Assembly (NCBI RefSeq): GCF_900184735.1
Contig: NZ_LT855390.1
Location: forward strand, 117,736 to 181,735
DNA: 64,000 nt
Origin: Paucisalibacillus globulus
GTDB lineage: Bacteria; Bacillota; Bacilli; Bacillales; Amphibacillaceae
Direction: 5' to 3'
Each line of letters starts with the position of its first letter. Positions within the stretch are counted from its first letter, which is position 1. The translations under genes were made by a program, and so were the position numbers. The notes beneath the pieces were generated by a model that saw nothing but the letters and a program-made list of their open reading frames with translations, searched no databases and was not told the DNA's origin. Shown piece after piece: positions 41,675 to 50,914 of the stretch.

Positions 41675-43135
41675 GTGAGTAATGACCAAAGAGAGCTTAG
41701 AATAGAGAAGTTAGAAGCCTTAAGAGCACAAGGAATTTCAGGAAACCCTGATAGGTTTTCAACTAATTATGAGTTATATGAAGCAGCCCAGTTAGCAGAC
41801 GGAATAACTGGTGTACGGGTTTCTGGAAGAATCATGAGTGTGCGGAGTTTTAAAAAGTTAATGTTTATAAATATATCGAATGTACAAGGAAGTCTACAAC
41901 TGCTTTTAAAGTTAGATGAAATTGGTGAAGAACAATATAGCCTTTTCCAAAACTACTTTGATATAGGGGATTTTATTGGTGTAGAAGGGCGCATATACAG
42001 TACTAACACGAATGAAAAAACTCTACGAATTGAAAGCTATGTTTTCTTAGGAAAAGCATTACGGACTCTTCCGGAAAAATGGCATGGGTTAAGTAATGTT
42101 GAGCTTAGGTATCGGCAACGTTACCTAGATCTCATGATGACGCAAGAAACGCAGAAGCGGATGTTAACTAGGATCAACATGGTACGTGCTATTCGTAGAT
42201 TCCTGGAGGACAAAGGGTTCTTGGAAGTAGAAACACCAGTTTTACAGCATACTTCTTCAGGGGCAATTGCGAAACCATTTCGGACCTATCATAACTCATT
42301 AGACACGGAAATGAACTTGCGAATTGCCCCTGAAACGTATTTAAAGCGATTGATTGTAGGGGGCTTTACGAATGTATTTGAATTTGCAAAGTGTTTTCGA
42401 AATGAAGGAGTAAGTCCACAGCATCTTCAGGAATTTACGATGGTGGAAGGATATGCTGCTTACTGGAATTACGAAGATACCATGAGGTTAATGCAGGAGA
42501 TGGTGTTAACTATTTTAGAACAAGTCTTCCAAACGACTAGCATTACGATACAGGGTCATACCATCGATTTTTCACAAGAATGGGAGATTATCTCGTTTAG
42601 GGATTTAATTTTAAAAGACACAGGTATTGATATCGACCAATATCCGAGTGTGTTGGACTTATACCGTGAAACAATGAATAGGAATATTGAGTTAGAGCAT
42701 CCCGAGATTGAAACATTAGGGAGAGGGAATTTCATTGACCTTCTATACAAAAAAGTGAGTCGACCAAAATTAATAAGACCGACCTTTTTGATACAACACC
42801 CAATTGATTTATCTCCACTAGCTAGAGCAAATGATGATGATCCTGAATTGACAGATCGTTTCCAGTTAGTCATTAATGGAGCAGAAGTAATAAATGCCTA
42901 TTCTGAATTAGTTGATCCAATTGAACAGAGGAAAAGGCTAGAAGCTCAGGCAGTCTTAAAGAGTAATGGCGATTTAGAAGCGATGGAAATGGATGAAGAT
43001 TATCTCACAGCAATGGAATACGGTATGCCCCCTATTTCTGGTTGGGGATTCGGGATTGAGCGGCTACTTATGGTGCTGACGGATAGTGAATCTATTAAGG
43101 ATTGTGTTCTATTTCCAATCACCAAAAAGCTTTAG
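41675..43135 (+). CDS. lysS: class II lysyl-tRNA synthetase, divergent paralog
   Basis: This 486-residue enzyme has the OB-fold anticodon domain (about residues 50-140) and class II motifs 1-3, ending GWGFGIERLLMVLTDSESIKD. The lysine-pocket residues are mostly kept (E and Y in VEGYAAY, N and E in INAYSELVD), but two sites differ from standard LysRS: motif 2 reads RNEGVSPQHLQEFT instead of the usual RHNPEFT pattern, and the pocket aromatic F is Y. GTG 41675 is chosen, since AGGAGG is 8 bases before it; ATG 41669 is only 2 bases from that site. A T-box controls it. It is probably a second LysRS for lysine starvation or an analogue. Confidence 0.88.
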   Translation: MSNDQRELRIEKLEALRAQGISGNPDRFSTNYELYEAAQLADGITGVRVSGRIMSVRSFKKLMFINISNVQGSLQLLLKLDEIGEEQYSLFQNYFDIGDFIGVEGRIYSTNTNEKTLRIESYVFLGKALRTLPEKWHGLSNVELRYRQRYLDLMMTQETQKRMLTRINMVRAIRRFLEDKGFLEVETPVLQHTSSGAIAKPFRTYHNSLDTEMNLRIAPETYLKRLIVGGFTNVFEFAKCFRNEGVSPQHLQEFTMVEGYAAYWNYEDTMRLMQEMVLTILEQVFQTTSITIQGHTIDFSQEWEIISFRDLILKDTGIDIDQYPSVLDLYRETMNRNIELEHPEIETLGRGNFIDLLYKKVSRPKLIRPTFLIQHPIDLSPLARANDDDPELTDRFQLVINGAEVINAYSELVDPIEQRKRLEAQAVLKSNGDLEAMEMDEDYLTAMEYGMPPISGWGFGIERLLMVLTDSESIKDCVLFPITKKL

Positions 43136-43145
43136 AAATGGAGAA

Positions 43146-43187
43146 GGGGACACGGGAAAGATTATACAAACCTTTCTCGATGTCCCC
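43146..43187. terminator. hairpin after the lysyl-tRNA synthetase gene
   Basis: GGGGACA (43146-43152) pairs with TGTCCCC (43181-43187), and GAAAG with CTTTC inside. It lies between two convergent genes. There is no clear T run, and the outer arm shares GGGGACA with the repeat family. Confidence 0.55.
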
Positions 43188-43189
43188 CA

Positions 43190-43471
43190 TTAAATACGGG
43201 ATAAGACAACATATAACAAGAATACAAAGCACCCAGCAATCGTGATAATTTGGAATAACCTTTTATCCTTTTTGTTATCCTTTATAAAGACTTTGCTAAC
43301 AAAGAAACTGTAAATAGCTGCATAGACAAATCCTATAAATAAAGGTAGTATTGCTACTAGATTAAATGAATCTAAATTTCCCAAAAGATGAAAGTACAAT
43401 AACATACCTAAGTATATTCCAGTATAAAAGAATGCGGTAATTATTGAATAGATAGATAGTTTTAATGGCAT
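43190..43471 (-). CDS. hypothetical membrane protein, 93 residues
   Basis: Three hydrophobic helices are visible (about residues 7-28, 36-58 and 73-91), with a lysine-rich cytoplasmic loop (KDNKKDKRLF). The family is not recognised. ATG 43471 has a weak upstream RBS (GAGGAG). It stands apart from its neighbours. Confidence 0.55.
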   Translation of the reverse strand: MPLKLSIYSIITAFFYTGIYLGMLLYFHLLGNLDSFNLVAILPLFIGFVYAAIYSFFVSKVFIKDNKKDKRLFQIITIAGCFVFLLYVVLSRI

Positions 43472-43514
43472 TTACTGTACTCCTCGTTAATTCAGTATTT
43501 TTTCTATCCCTGTT

Positions 43515-43784
43515 TTATGTTTGATGCAAAGCTCTGTGAACAAGATACATGGCGTGTTCAACATCTTTCTTCTTTACAGAAACAACATATTGCTTTTCAT
43601 AGTTCTGATTCATTCCCGAACTGCCAAAGTTTCCACGCGATGTTCCAGCTCCCAGCCAACTTCCTGAAGTGTCATTTACTTTGGTAGTATATTTTATACC
43701 TTCTTTATTTAAAGCGGATCTAACCTTTGAAAATTCTTCTATGGAGTACCCTAAGTAAACATCTTCTTTATTAAAGAAAAACAT
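43515..43784 (-). CDS. hypothetical conserved protein, 89 residues
   Basis: ATG 43784 (MFFFNKEDVYLGYS) is set by GAGGAGG 8 bases before it. A longer start at 43826 would lack this RBS. The N-terminal YLGYSIEEFSKVRSALNKEGIKYTTKVND pattern followed by a GS-rich loop and YVVSVKKKDVEHAMYLVHRAL resembles widespread small Bacillus proteins of unknown function. No membrane segment. Confidence 0.65.
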   Translation of the reverse strand: MFFFNKEDVYLGYSIEEFSKVRSALNKEGIKYTTKVNDTSGSWLGAGTSRGNFGSSGMNQNYEKQYVVSVKKKDVEHAMYLVHRALHQT

Positions 43785-43944
43785 ATTCGATTCCTCCTCA
43801 AAGGTAGTAGGGCATAATATAATCATTCCATATCCCTGTTGGTTTACATACGAATCTACAGCGATAAACGTTTCATTTCATTCCCTTATATACTTATGTG
43901 AAAAAGTGTAAAACAATAAGTAAACTAATTGTTCATGTATATGG

Positions 43945-43985
43945 AAATCCCTCATGAAAATACATCTCATGAGGGATTTTTTAGA
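43945..43985. terminator. strong terminator
   Basis: AAATCCCTCATGA (43945-43957) and TCATGAGGGATTT (43967-43979) pair perfectly, with T-rich ends on both strands. It follows the small minus-strand gene at 44002. Confidence 0.85.
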
Positions 43986-44001
43986 TTTAAAAAGATTATA
44001 C

Positions 44002-44226
44002 TTATTTATTATTTCGGTCTGTCCAAGTATATAACTCGGGAGTATAGAGAAGAGCTGAATTAATTCTTTCTTCTCTAGTTAACCCTGGGTTGCGCTTGCG
44101 TTTTTGAACACCATTTCTTGCTTCTATTCGCTTTTTCACTAAGTTCCACCTTCTCTTCGTAAGATCATGATTATGCCATGCTACTGTTATCTTGCCAAAT
44201 TTATAGAGAAATAATCGGCTATGCAT
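44002..44226 (-). CDS. hypothetical small basic protein, 74 residues
   Basis: A basic protein (RRWNLVKKRIEARNGVQKRKRNPGLTREERINSALLYTPELY), perhaps nucleic-acid binding. The start at ATG 44226 has no visible RBS, so the N-terminus is uncertain. A strong terminator just downstream supports a real transcript. Not recognised. Confidence 0.4.
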   Translation of the reverse strand: MHSRLFLYKFGKITVAWHNHDLTKRRWNLVKKRIEARNGVQKRKRNPGLTREERINSALLYTPELYTWTDRNNK

Positions 44227-44329
44227 GGCTGAAAAACAAATTATCGTTAGAAAGTTAGGCTCCGTACATTTATAATTAAGATATAGATTAAATTAAAAGC
44301 TAGAATTTATTCGGACAAGAGGAGATTTT

Positions 44330-45178
44330 ATGGAAAATATCGGATTAGTACTGGAAGGTGGAGGAAGTAGAGGAGTTTATACGGCGGGTGTTCTCCGTTA
44401 TTTAATGGAGCAGGATATTTATTTGCCATATATCATTGGAGTCTCTGCGGGGGCTTGTAATGGTTCCTCCTATGTATCAAGGCAAATGGATCGCAATCGG
44501 GCAGTGAACATTGATTATATCGATCATCCGGATTATTTATCATTTCGAAATTTTATAAAGAAAAGGCAGTTATTTGGGATGGACTTTTTATTCGATAGCT
44601 TGCCAAATGAATTAGAACCATTTGATTTTGAAGGTTTTTATGATGCTAAGGAAGAATTCGTTGTCGGGGTTACAGACTGTATATCTGGGGAAGCTATTTT
44701 TTATAAAAGAGAAGATTATAAAAAAGATATACTTACAGTTATACGTGCATCTAGTTCCTTGCCATTAGTAGCCCCTATAGTTCCATTTAATGAACGTATG
44801 CTAATGGATGGTGGGATATCTGACCCAATTCCCATTAGGCAATCTGAGAAAGATGGTAATCGAAAAAATGTTGTTATCTTAACTAGAAACAGAGGGTATT
44901 CTAAAAATCCACAATCATTCGGATGGTATTTCCAAAGAAAATATCGAGAATATCCCGGTTTATTAAAAGCATTGGAAAATCGTCATCGTGTTTATAATGA
45001 AACACTTGATTATATCTTTGAAGAAGAAAGAAAGGGAAATGTATTTGTAATCAGTCCACTCGAAAAGCTAGAGGTTGGACGTATTGAGAGAAATAAGGAC
45101 AAGTTAACAGCATTGTACAATCAAGGAATTGAAGATGTTAGAAAACTATCTGAACCGTTAAAGGAATTTTTATCCTAA
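44330..45178 (+). CDS. patatin-like phospholipase
   Basis: A 282-residue lipid acyl hydrolase with the catalytic dyad. The oxyanion loop GGGSRG is near residue 9, the nucleophile serine in GVSAGAC near residue 38 and the aspartate in DGGISDPIP near residue 160. This fits bacterial patatin/YjjU-like phospholipases that act on membrane or storage lipids. AGAGGAG precedes the ATG. It stands alone, closed by a terminator. Confidence 0.92.
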   Translation: MENIGLVLEGGGSRGVYTAGVLRYLMEQDIYLPYIIGVSAGACNGSSYVSRQMDRNRAVNIDYIDHPDYLSFRNFIKKRQLFGMDFLFDSLPNELEPFDFEGFYDAKEEFVVGVTDCISGEAIFYKREDYKKDILTVIRASSSLPLVAPIVPFNERMLMDGGISDPIPIRQSEKDGNRKNVVILTRNRGYSKNPQSFGWYFQRKYREYPGLLKALENRHRVYNETLDYIFEEERKGNVFVISPLEKLEVGRIERNKDKLTALYNQGIEDVRKLSEPLKEFLS

Positions 45179-45194
45179 ATAAACTTTTTGGAAA

Positions 45195-45256
45195 TACACC
45201 CGAAAATCACAAGCATGACAATAGATTGTCTTCGTGTGATTAGGGTGTTTTTTTTT
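45195..45256 (+). terminator. terminator after the patatin gene
   Basis: ACACCC-AATCAC pairs with GTGATT-GGGTGT, with an inner loop pairing, and is followed by a T run of nine or so. Confidence 0.8.
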
Positions 45257-45435
45257 GTTGGAGTTTTGCCGTATTAATATAATTCTGCAAGTTAGATTGA
45301 ACTTCATCATACATTATTGTAGTATTATTATATACAAAGAATATCTATATACATAGAATACATAAGTATTGTATTGATATCGGGTAATATTATGGAATAG
45401 CTTTTAATGTAATTGAACTAATCTGGGGGACTAGT

Positions 45436-46005
45436 ATGAGAACTTTTATATATATGGTAAGACATGGTGATTCACCAAAAATTGGAAACGAGAGAACAAG
45501 AGGATTAACTGAAAAAGGCAATAAAGATGCCCATAAAATCACGATTATCCTAAAAGACGAAGGCATTAACGCAATTGTCTCCAGTCCATACAAGCGTTCA
45601 ATTCTTACCGTTCAAGAACTAGCAAATCAATTAGGACAAAAAGTTTCGGTATTCGAGGACCTTAAAGAGAGAATATTTACAGTGGATAATAAGCGACTGC
45701 CTGATGAAGAGTTATTACCTTTATTAAACAAATCATTCTCTGATCCACACTTCGCTTTGCCTGGGGGAGAGTCTAATAATGATTGCCAGAAAAGAGCTAT
45801 AAATACCTTAAGTGAAATATTAAATACTTATCAAGGGCAAAAGGTAGTTGTGGGCACTCATGGTGCTGTTATGACCTTAATAATGGGTTATTTTGATAGT
45901 AAATATGAGTTGGAGTTTTTGCTACAAACATCCAAACCAGATATATACAGTATGGAATTTAAGGAAAGGGAATTAGTAGATGTAAATAGAATATGGAAAA
46001 ATTAG
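45436..46005 (+). CDS. histidine phosphatase family protein
   Basis: A 189-residue phosphoglycerate-mutase-like phosphatase: the catalytic VRHGDSP (residues 8-14), SSPYKRSILT (about residue 49), and the second histidine in VGTHGAV (about residue 133). The glutamate proton donor is probably in DLKERIF. The substrate is open. GGGGGAC precedes the ATG. A 59-residue membrane protein gene follows after 31 bases. Confidence 0.9.
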   Translation: MRTFIYMVRHGDSPKIGNERTRGLTEKGNKDAHKITIILKDEGINAIVSSPYKRSILTVQELANQLGQKVSVFEDLKERIFTVDNKRLPDEELLPLLNKSFSDPHFALPGGESNNDCQKRAINTLSEILNTYQGQKVVVGTHGAVMTLIMGYFDSKYELEFLLQTSKPDIYSMEFKERELVDVNRIWKN

Positions 46006-46036
46006 GTGATTTAAACAGTATAAGGGGGGTGAACTT

Positions 46037-46216
46037 ATGGGTTTTTGGTATTTCTTAATATTATTTTTGGGAATCGTATTGGTTGTAAAAGGGCTAAGTG
46101 GAAATAAAAAATTTAGCTTGGTTTTGGTTGGGGTATTGTGTATTGCCTTGTCGATATTTATGTTTTCTCCAGGAAGTGCAGAATTCATTTCTCGATTATT
46201 CAATCTAGATAAATAG
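46037..46216 (+). CDS. small membrane protein, 59 residues
   Basis: ATG 46037 follows a strong ribosome site (GGGGGGTG) at 8 bases. The protein has two short hydrophobic helices (MGFWYFLILFLGIVLVVKG and FSLVLVGVLCIALSIFMF) separated by LSGNKK. Not recognised. It probably shares a transcript with the phosphatase gene. Confidence 0.55.
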   Translation: MGFWYFLILFLGIVLVVKGLSGNKKFSLVLVGVLCIALSIFMFSPGSAEFISRLFNLDK

Positions 46217-46245
46217 AAATCCAGTTATTTTATATTTACCTTTAC

Positions 46246-47421
46246 ATGGATACACTGTGGGTAAAGAAGAAAATGATTGGAGTTATGTCTACAATGGATA
46301 TCTTAAATTTAGCGGAACATATAAAAGAACATGCCGAGGAGCATAACCAAGAAGATTTATCAGTAATTGCAGATGAATTTAGCCTTGGTCACTTTCTGAA
46401 TGTCCTATCGAAAACAAAGATGTTTCGGGGAAAATATGTAGTGAGTAAACGGTTAGCGTGGACGTTATCTATCCTGGAGGCTACTTGTTATTCACAAGTA
46501 GGGGAGGGGAAGAAGGCTGCGGATATCATTAAAGATTTGTATGAGGGTGACTATAAGAAAGAAGTAGATGACATCATTTTATATGGTAATTTAGCATTCA
46601 TGTGTGATTATAAGCTTGCACGAAAAATCATGTCGGATGCGGTAAAACAGATAGAAAATGAAGAATCGTTTGAACCGTTGAAGGCAGCAAGTGCCTATCT
46701 CGTATTAGGAGAAGCGGAAGAAAATTTACAGAAGTTTGTTCGGGCAATTAAGTATTATAAGCGAGCCTTAACTTTTATTCAAAATAAAGAACAAGAAAGC
46801 CAGATGATACTCTTTTTGCATTTCAAACTAGGCGCTCTTCATGCAAGGAATCAGGAAAATGATGAGGCAATTACATACTTACAAAGGACTCTAGAACTTT
46901 CAACTGAAACAGATGTAGAAATTAGAATTAATAGCCTGGTAAGTCTCGGGAAGATGTATGGAAGTAAAAAGGATTATAAAAAATCAACCATGTACTTGAA
47001 AAAGTCAATTCCAATGCTAGAGGATTCTGCACTGGTGAATAAACTTGTACATGCAGAGGCATACACAGAAATGGCGTATAATTATTTTGACCAATCCAAA
47101 TTTGATGATGCTATACCATATTATGAGAAGGCAATTAGTATACATCTTAAGAATCCTAACTATTCCGCTAGAGAGCTTGGGATGATTTATATGCAATATG
47201 CGTATTGTCTGGATCACAAAGAGAAATCAGATAAACAACAAGCTGGAAGAAATTATGAAAAAGCAATTGAACAATTGGAAAAGACAAGTGAACGGGATCT
47301 TCTGGAGAGCGCTATTGGAGATGTTATTGCGTTCTTCGAGAGCACTGGCAACTATAAGAAGAAACGATTATATGAACATAAATTTGTAAAGATGACGAAT
47401 GATAGGGCAACTATCTCCTAA
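46246..47421 (+). CDS. tetratricopeptide-repeat protein
   Basis: A protein of up to 391 residues built of TPR helices. Clear repeats include KFVRAIKYYKRALTFIQNKEQ, NDEAITYLQRTLELS, DYKKSTMYLKKSIPML and KFDDAIPYYEKAISIH. An N-terminal region without repeats precedes them. The layout recalls Rap-type or AimR-like quorum proteins but lacks a clear phosphatase signature or HTH. The start is uncertain: ATG 46246 lacks an RBS, ATG 46285 is 2 bases from GGAG and ATG 46294 is 11 bases away from it. No signal peptide gene follows. Confidence 0.8.
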   Translation: MDTLWVKKKMIGVMSTMDILNLAEHIKEHAEEHNQEDLSVIADEFSLGHFLNVLSKTKMFRGKYVVSKRLAWTLSILEATCYSQVGEGKKAADIIKDLYEGDYKKEVDDIILYGNLAFMCDYKLARKIMSDAVKQIENEESFEPLKAASAYLVLGEAEENLQKFVRAIKYYKRALTFIQNKEQESQMILFLHFKLGALHARNQENDEAITYLQRTLELSTETDVEIRINSLVSLGKMYGSKKDYKKSTMYLKKSIPMLEDSALVNKLVHAEAYTEMAYNYFDQSKFDDAIPYYEKAISIHLKNPNYSARELGMIYMQYAYCLDHKEKSDKQQAGRNYEKAIEQLEKTSERDLLESAIGDVIAFFESTGNYKKKRLYEHKFVKMTNDRATIS

Positions 47422-47453
47422 TCCTGGACTAGGTGGTAAGAAGTTGCCAAACT

Positions 47454-47496
47454 AAAGGACTTGAAAGCTCAATACGAGTTTCAGGTCCTTTTTATA
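47454..47496 (+). terminator. terminator after the TPR gene
   Basis: AAAGGACTTGAAA pairs with TTTCAGGTCCTTT around GCTCAATACGAG, followed by TTTATAT. Confidence 0.8.
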
Positions 47497-47610
47497 TAGA
47501 AAGTGAACTTCTGGAAAAATTCTGAAATAATTTACAATTTATTGTATAGTTAGTATAGATATAATAGTTTGTTGCTAGAAAGATTAAGGAAGATGAGAGG
47601 GGATTTTTAA

Positions 47611-48462
47611 TTGAGTAACATTATATTGACCACAGAAAGTGGAGCGGATTTACCGAATGAGTGGACTAAGAAGCATCAAGTACATGTGGTTCCAATGCAT
47701 GTGATCATGGATAATCAGGATTATCTTGACGGCTCATTACCAGTAGAAGAAATATATGACTATTATGAGAAAACGAAAAAAATCCCTTCCACTACTGCTA
47801 CGAATATTCATGAATATACAGAGTTCTTTAAAGATATAAAGTCAAACAATCCAGGTTGTGCTGTGATTCATATTGGATATACGTCTAAGGCATCTTCTTC
47901 TTTTCAAAACGCTATCCTAGCAACAGAAGACTTGGAAGATATTTATCTTATTGATGCACTTAATGTTACTGGTGGATTAGCAGCCATTGTCATGTATGTA
48001 GTGGATCTATTAGCAAATGATTCTTCCATAGAACCTGAAAATCTAATAGAAGAAATTAATGCGATTGTACCGAAATCTAGACTAGCGTTTGTGCCAGGAA
48101 GTCTTGAATTTTTAAAAGCTGGCGGAAGAGTTAGTAATTTAGCTTACCTTGGAGGAGCCTTGTTAAAAATCAAACCTCGTATTGAATTGGTAGAGGGAAA
48201 ACTGGTGTCTACTAAAAAATATAGAGGGCCAATGAGTTCAGTTACGGAGAGACTTTTCCGGGATTATTTAAATCAATATGACTTGGACAAAAGACAAATC
48301 TACTTATTGTATTCTGTTGGTCTGGCAGAGGATATAAAGAAGAGAATGACGACTATAGCAAATGAGCATGGATTTGAAAGGATAGATTGGATACAAGCAG
48401 GTGCCATGATCTCCACACATGCAGGACCAGGTGGGTTTGGAATAGCTGGATTGGAAAAATGA
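47611..48462 (+). CDS. DegV family fatty-acid-binding protein
   Basis: A 283-residue DegV protein, the FakB-type subunit that presents fatty acids to FakA kinase. The N-terminal ILTTESGADLPNEWTKKHQVHVVPMHV, the PSTTATNIHEY segment and the ligand-gating VPGSLEFLKAGGRVSN are typical. The C-terminal GPGGFGIAG closes the fold. The start is TTG 47611 behind GAGGGG. It is likely involved in uptake of exogenous fatty acids for phospholipids, but FakA is not in the window. Confidence 0.92.
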   Translation: MSNIILTTESGADLPNEWTKKHQVHVVPMHVIMDNQDYLDGSLPVEEIYDYYEKTKKIPSTTATNIHEYTEFFKDIKSNNPGCAVIHIGYTSKASSSFQNAILATEDLEDIYLIDALNVTGGLAAIVMYVVDLLANDSSIEPENLIEEINAIVPKSRLAFVPGSLEFLKAGGRVSNLAYLGGALLKIKPRIELVEGKLVSTKKYRGPMSSVTERLFRDYLNQYDLDKRQIYLLYSVGLAEDIKKRMTTIANEHGFERIDWIQAGAMISTHAGPGGFGIAGLEK

Positions 48463-48505
48463 ATAATATTAATCATATTTATAGAAAGAGGAGAAACCAT
48501 ACAAT

Positions 48506-49420
48506 ATGAATTTAGAGATTAGAAACTTCCAAGAAAAGGATATGCCATTATTAGGTGATTTCTACCAAAAGGTAACAAGGGATAGAAAGGTCGTGTTTTG
48601 GTGGGTTGGTCCAAAAGAGAATTGGGAGAATGTATTTTGTGCTTTTGAGAATGGAGAAATAGTCGCAAAAGGTCAGGTTGAGATAATTAACAGCATTCCA
48701 GATGGACACCCAAAGGAAAGTAAACATAGTATCTATCTGAATTTGAAGACACTACCAGACTTAGAATTGGATTTTATGTTGCAGGATCAGTTATATCAGG
48801 CATTATATGATCGTGCATTAGAGCTTAAACAGTATCTTTCTGCTAATTACCAGACCAATTTTTGCGTTGGGAATTTTGGAACGGAAGTAAATAACAATCG
48901 TTATTTTATAGAAGAGAAAGGCTTTAAGCCCTTGAACACGTTATACACGATGGAAAGAGATCTACGACAACCGATTGAACCAGTTGATTTAATTCATCCA
49001 GAATTACAATCGGAATTTTGGAAGATGGATAGTTTAGAAGAGGAAAAGCAATATTTAGAGGCAGAATTTGAAATTTGGCCAGATGATGCATTAGGGTTTA
49101 ACAGATTACGAGATTATAAGAGTTATCCTTCCTGGACTGCCATTCCGGTATGGGAGAATGGAAGTATCATTGCTAGTGCTATGGCCTGGCAAGAAGAGGA
49201 TATGGGTGTAATCGAGGATGTGTTTGTGAAGGAATCATGGAGGAAAAAGGGAATTGCTAAATTTCTTTTAACTACCGCGTTGACTTATCTAAAAGATGTT
49301 GGTTTTGGTAAGGCGAGGTTAATGGTAGATACAGAGAATGAAAAAGCATTAAACTTATATCGTTCTGTTGGATTTAATGTTGTAGAGGAAGAAAGAAGAT
49401 TTTACACGGAGCTTGTTTAA
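48506..49420 (+). CDS. two-domain GNAT acetyltransferase
   Basis: A 304-residue protein. The C-terminal domain (about residues 210-304) has the full GNAT pattern: VIEDVFVKESWRKKGIAKFLLTTALTYLKDVG, then LMVDTENEKALNLYRSVGFN. The N-terminal 200 residues form a degenerate second GNAT-like domain. Such tandem proteins include mycothiol-synthase-like enzymes, though a specific role is not evident. AGAGGAG precedes the ATG. Confidence 0.85.
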   Translation: MNLEIRNFQEKDMPLLGDFYQKVTRDRKVVFWWVGPKENWENVFCAFENGEIVAKGQVEIINSIPDGHPKESKHSIYLNLKTLPDLELDFMLQDQLYQALYDRALELKQYLSANYQTNFCVGNFGTEVNNNRYFIEEKGFKPLNTLYTMERDLRQPIEPVDLIHPELQSEFWKMDSLEEEKQYLEAEFEIWPDDALGFNRLRDYKSYPSWTAIPVWENGSIIASAMAWQEEDMGVIEDVFVKESWRKKGIAKFLLTTALTYLKDVGFGKARLMVDTENEKALNLYRSVGFNVVEEERRFYTELV

Positions 49421-49565
49421 CCAGTAACCTGAATAAGCTAAATGATTATATTGCTAGAATGATGGTGTAATCTCTAAAGGGACAAAATTATTGGTTGAAA
49501 CCTTTATATCTGCCCAAACGTATTTCTGGATAACAAAGAAAAAGACACAATAAGGGGAAGATAAT

Positions 49566-50777
49566 ATGGGGAATACACCAATTGGGATTAAGGAACGCAT
49601 CCTTACCATAGACATCATTAGGGGATTTGCATTGTTTGGGATATTTTTAGTAAATATGCCATCGTTTCACAGAGCTATTTTTATGAAACAAATGCAGGGG
49701 TATGAACCGGTTTATACCGGTTTGGATTATTGGTTAGATGCATTTTTTACCTTGTTTATTGATATGAAATTTTTTACCATTTTTTCGTTTCTATTTGGAC
49801 TGGGCTTTTATATTTTTATTAGCCGAGCTGAAATGAAGGGATTGGGAGCAACGAGTCTTTTTGTAAGAAGAATGCTAGCATTATTACTGTTTGGACTGAT
49901 TCACCTTATTGGACTATGGTTCGGGGATATTTTACATACGTATGCACTTGCTGGATTGTTTTTACTACTATTTTATAAGAGAAAGATTATTACCATGTTA
50001 ATCTGGGCAGGTAGTTTACTGTTGGTGTATAATGCGTTCAATTTGCTTACACTTTTAATACCAAATTCATTTTTGGAGCAAATAGAAGTGCCTAGAACTG
50101 TGATGGAAAGTGCTGTTTCCGAGTATGCTTCGGTCTATCAAAATGCTGGATATCTGGAGTGGCTAAGCTATCGCCTCGGAGCAGAGTTACCAATGATCTT
50201 TTTGAATATTATCCCTGCCATGCTTCCGGTGTTAGCAATGTTTCTAATTGGGTTAGCAGCAGGAAAGGCTGGAATTTTCCAGAATATATCTAAGTACCTA
50301 CCATTTATTAAAAAGGTATGTTTCATTACCCTGCTAATTAGCATACCATTGTTGATTTTATTAGGATTATTTACATTTGGGGTTTTGGACTGGGGAGTAA
50401 AACAAACCTACGTGATTCTTGCATTAACCAGCATTAGTAGTTATCCGTTATGCTTATTTTATATTTCCGCTTTAACGTTACTACTTAGAAGAGATGTTTG
50501 GCAGCAGAGATTAAGGATGTTAGGATTTGCTGGACAAATGGCATTAACAAATTACTTGTTTCAAACTATCTTATCGCTTGGGATTTTCGTAGGTCTTGGT
50601 TGGTATGGAGATATCAGTCTAGTGATGGGGACTCTCATCTGTCTTGTGATTTTTGCAGGCCAAATCGTAATCAGTACACTTTGGTTGAAAAAGTTCCGAT
50701 TTGGACCGTTTGAATGGATCTGGCGGACAATTACTTATATGAAGCTCCAACCAATGAAGCAGAGAAGAGTTGAATAA
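49566..50777 (+). CDS. DUF418 (YeiB-like) membrane protein
   Basis: A 403-residue polytopic protein with about ten helices. The start ILTIDIIRGFALFGIFLVN is the DUF418/YeiB signature, and the C-terminal third (LGFAGQMALTNYLFQTILSLGIF ... FRFGPFEWIWRTITY) is the DUF418 core. The family is related to acyltransferases/HGSNAT-like proteins, with unknown activity. GGGGAAG precedes the ATG. Confidence 0.92.
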   Translation: MGNTPIGIKERILTIDIIRGFALFGIFLVNMPSFHRAIFMKQMQGYEPVYTGLDYWLDAFFTLFIDMKFFTIFSFLFGLGFYIFISRAEMKGLGATSLFVRRMLALLLFGLIHLIGLWFGDILHTYALAGLFLLLFYKRKIITMLIWAGSLLLVYNAFNLLTLLIPNSFLEQIEVPRTVMESAVSEYASVYQNAGYLEWLSYRLGAELPMIFLNIIPAMLPVLAMFLIGLAAGKAGIFQNISKYLPFIKKVCFITLLISIPLLILLGLFTFGVLDWGVKQTYVILALTSISSYPLCLFYISALTLLLRRDVWQQRLRMLGFAGQMALTNYLFQTILSLGIFVGLGWYGDISLVMGTLICLVIFAGQIVISTLWLKKFRFGPFEWIWRTITYMKLQPMKQRRVE

Positions 50778-50783
50778 CGAGCT

Positions 50784-50816
50784 AAGAGCCAGGAGATGTT
50801 CCTCGGCTCTTTTTTG
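50784..50816 (+). terminator. terminator after the DUF418 gene
   Basis: AAGAGCC pairs with GGCTCTT around AGGAGATGTTCCTC, followed by TTTTTG. Confidence 0.85.
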
Positions 50817-50890
50817 TTGAAAAGGATTTCGAGAATATTTAAGTTTCCTACTCGACTGCATTTGGAGATAATGAGTTACAAATAAAGCTG

Positions 50891-50908
50891 AGGAACCTGT
50901 CCCCATGG
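50891..50908. repeat. dispersed repeat AGGAACCTGTCCCCATGG
   Basis: A full-length copy of the core, 6 bases downstream of the ctaB stop (minus strand). Confidence 0.65.
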
Positions 50909-50914
50909 CAATGG

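Noticed and set aside
46246-47421. Rap-Phr quorum-sensing cassette
   Set aside because: The TPR protein resembles Rap only in repeat type. No secreted Phr-like peptide gene follows before the terminator.
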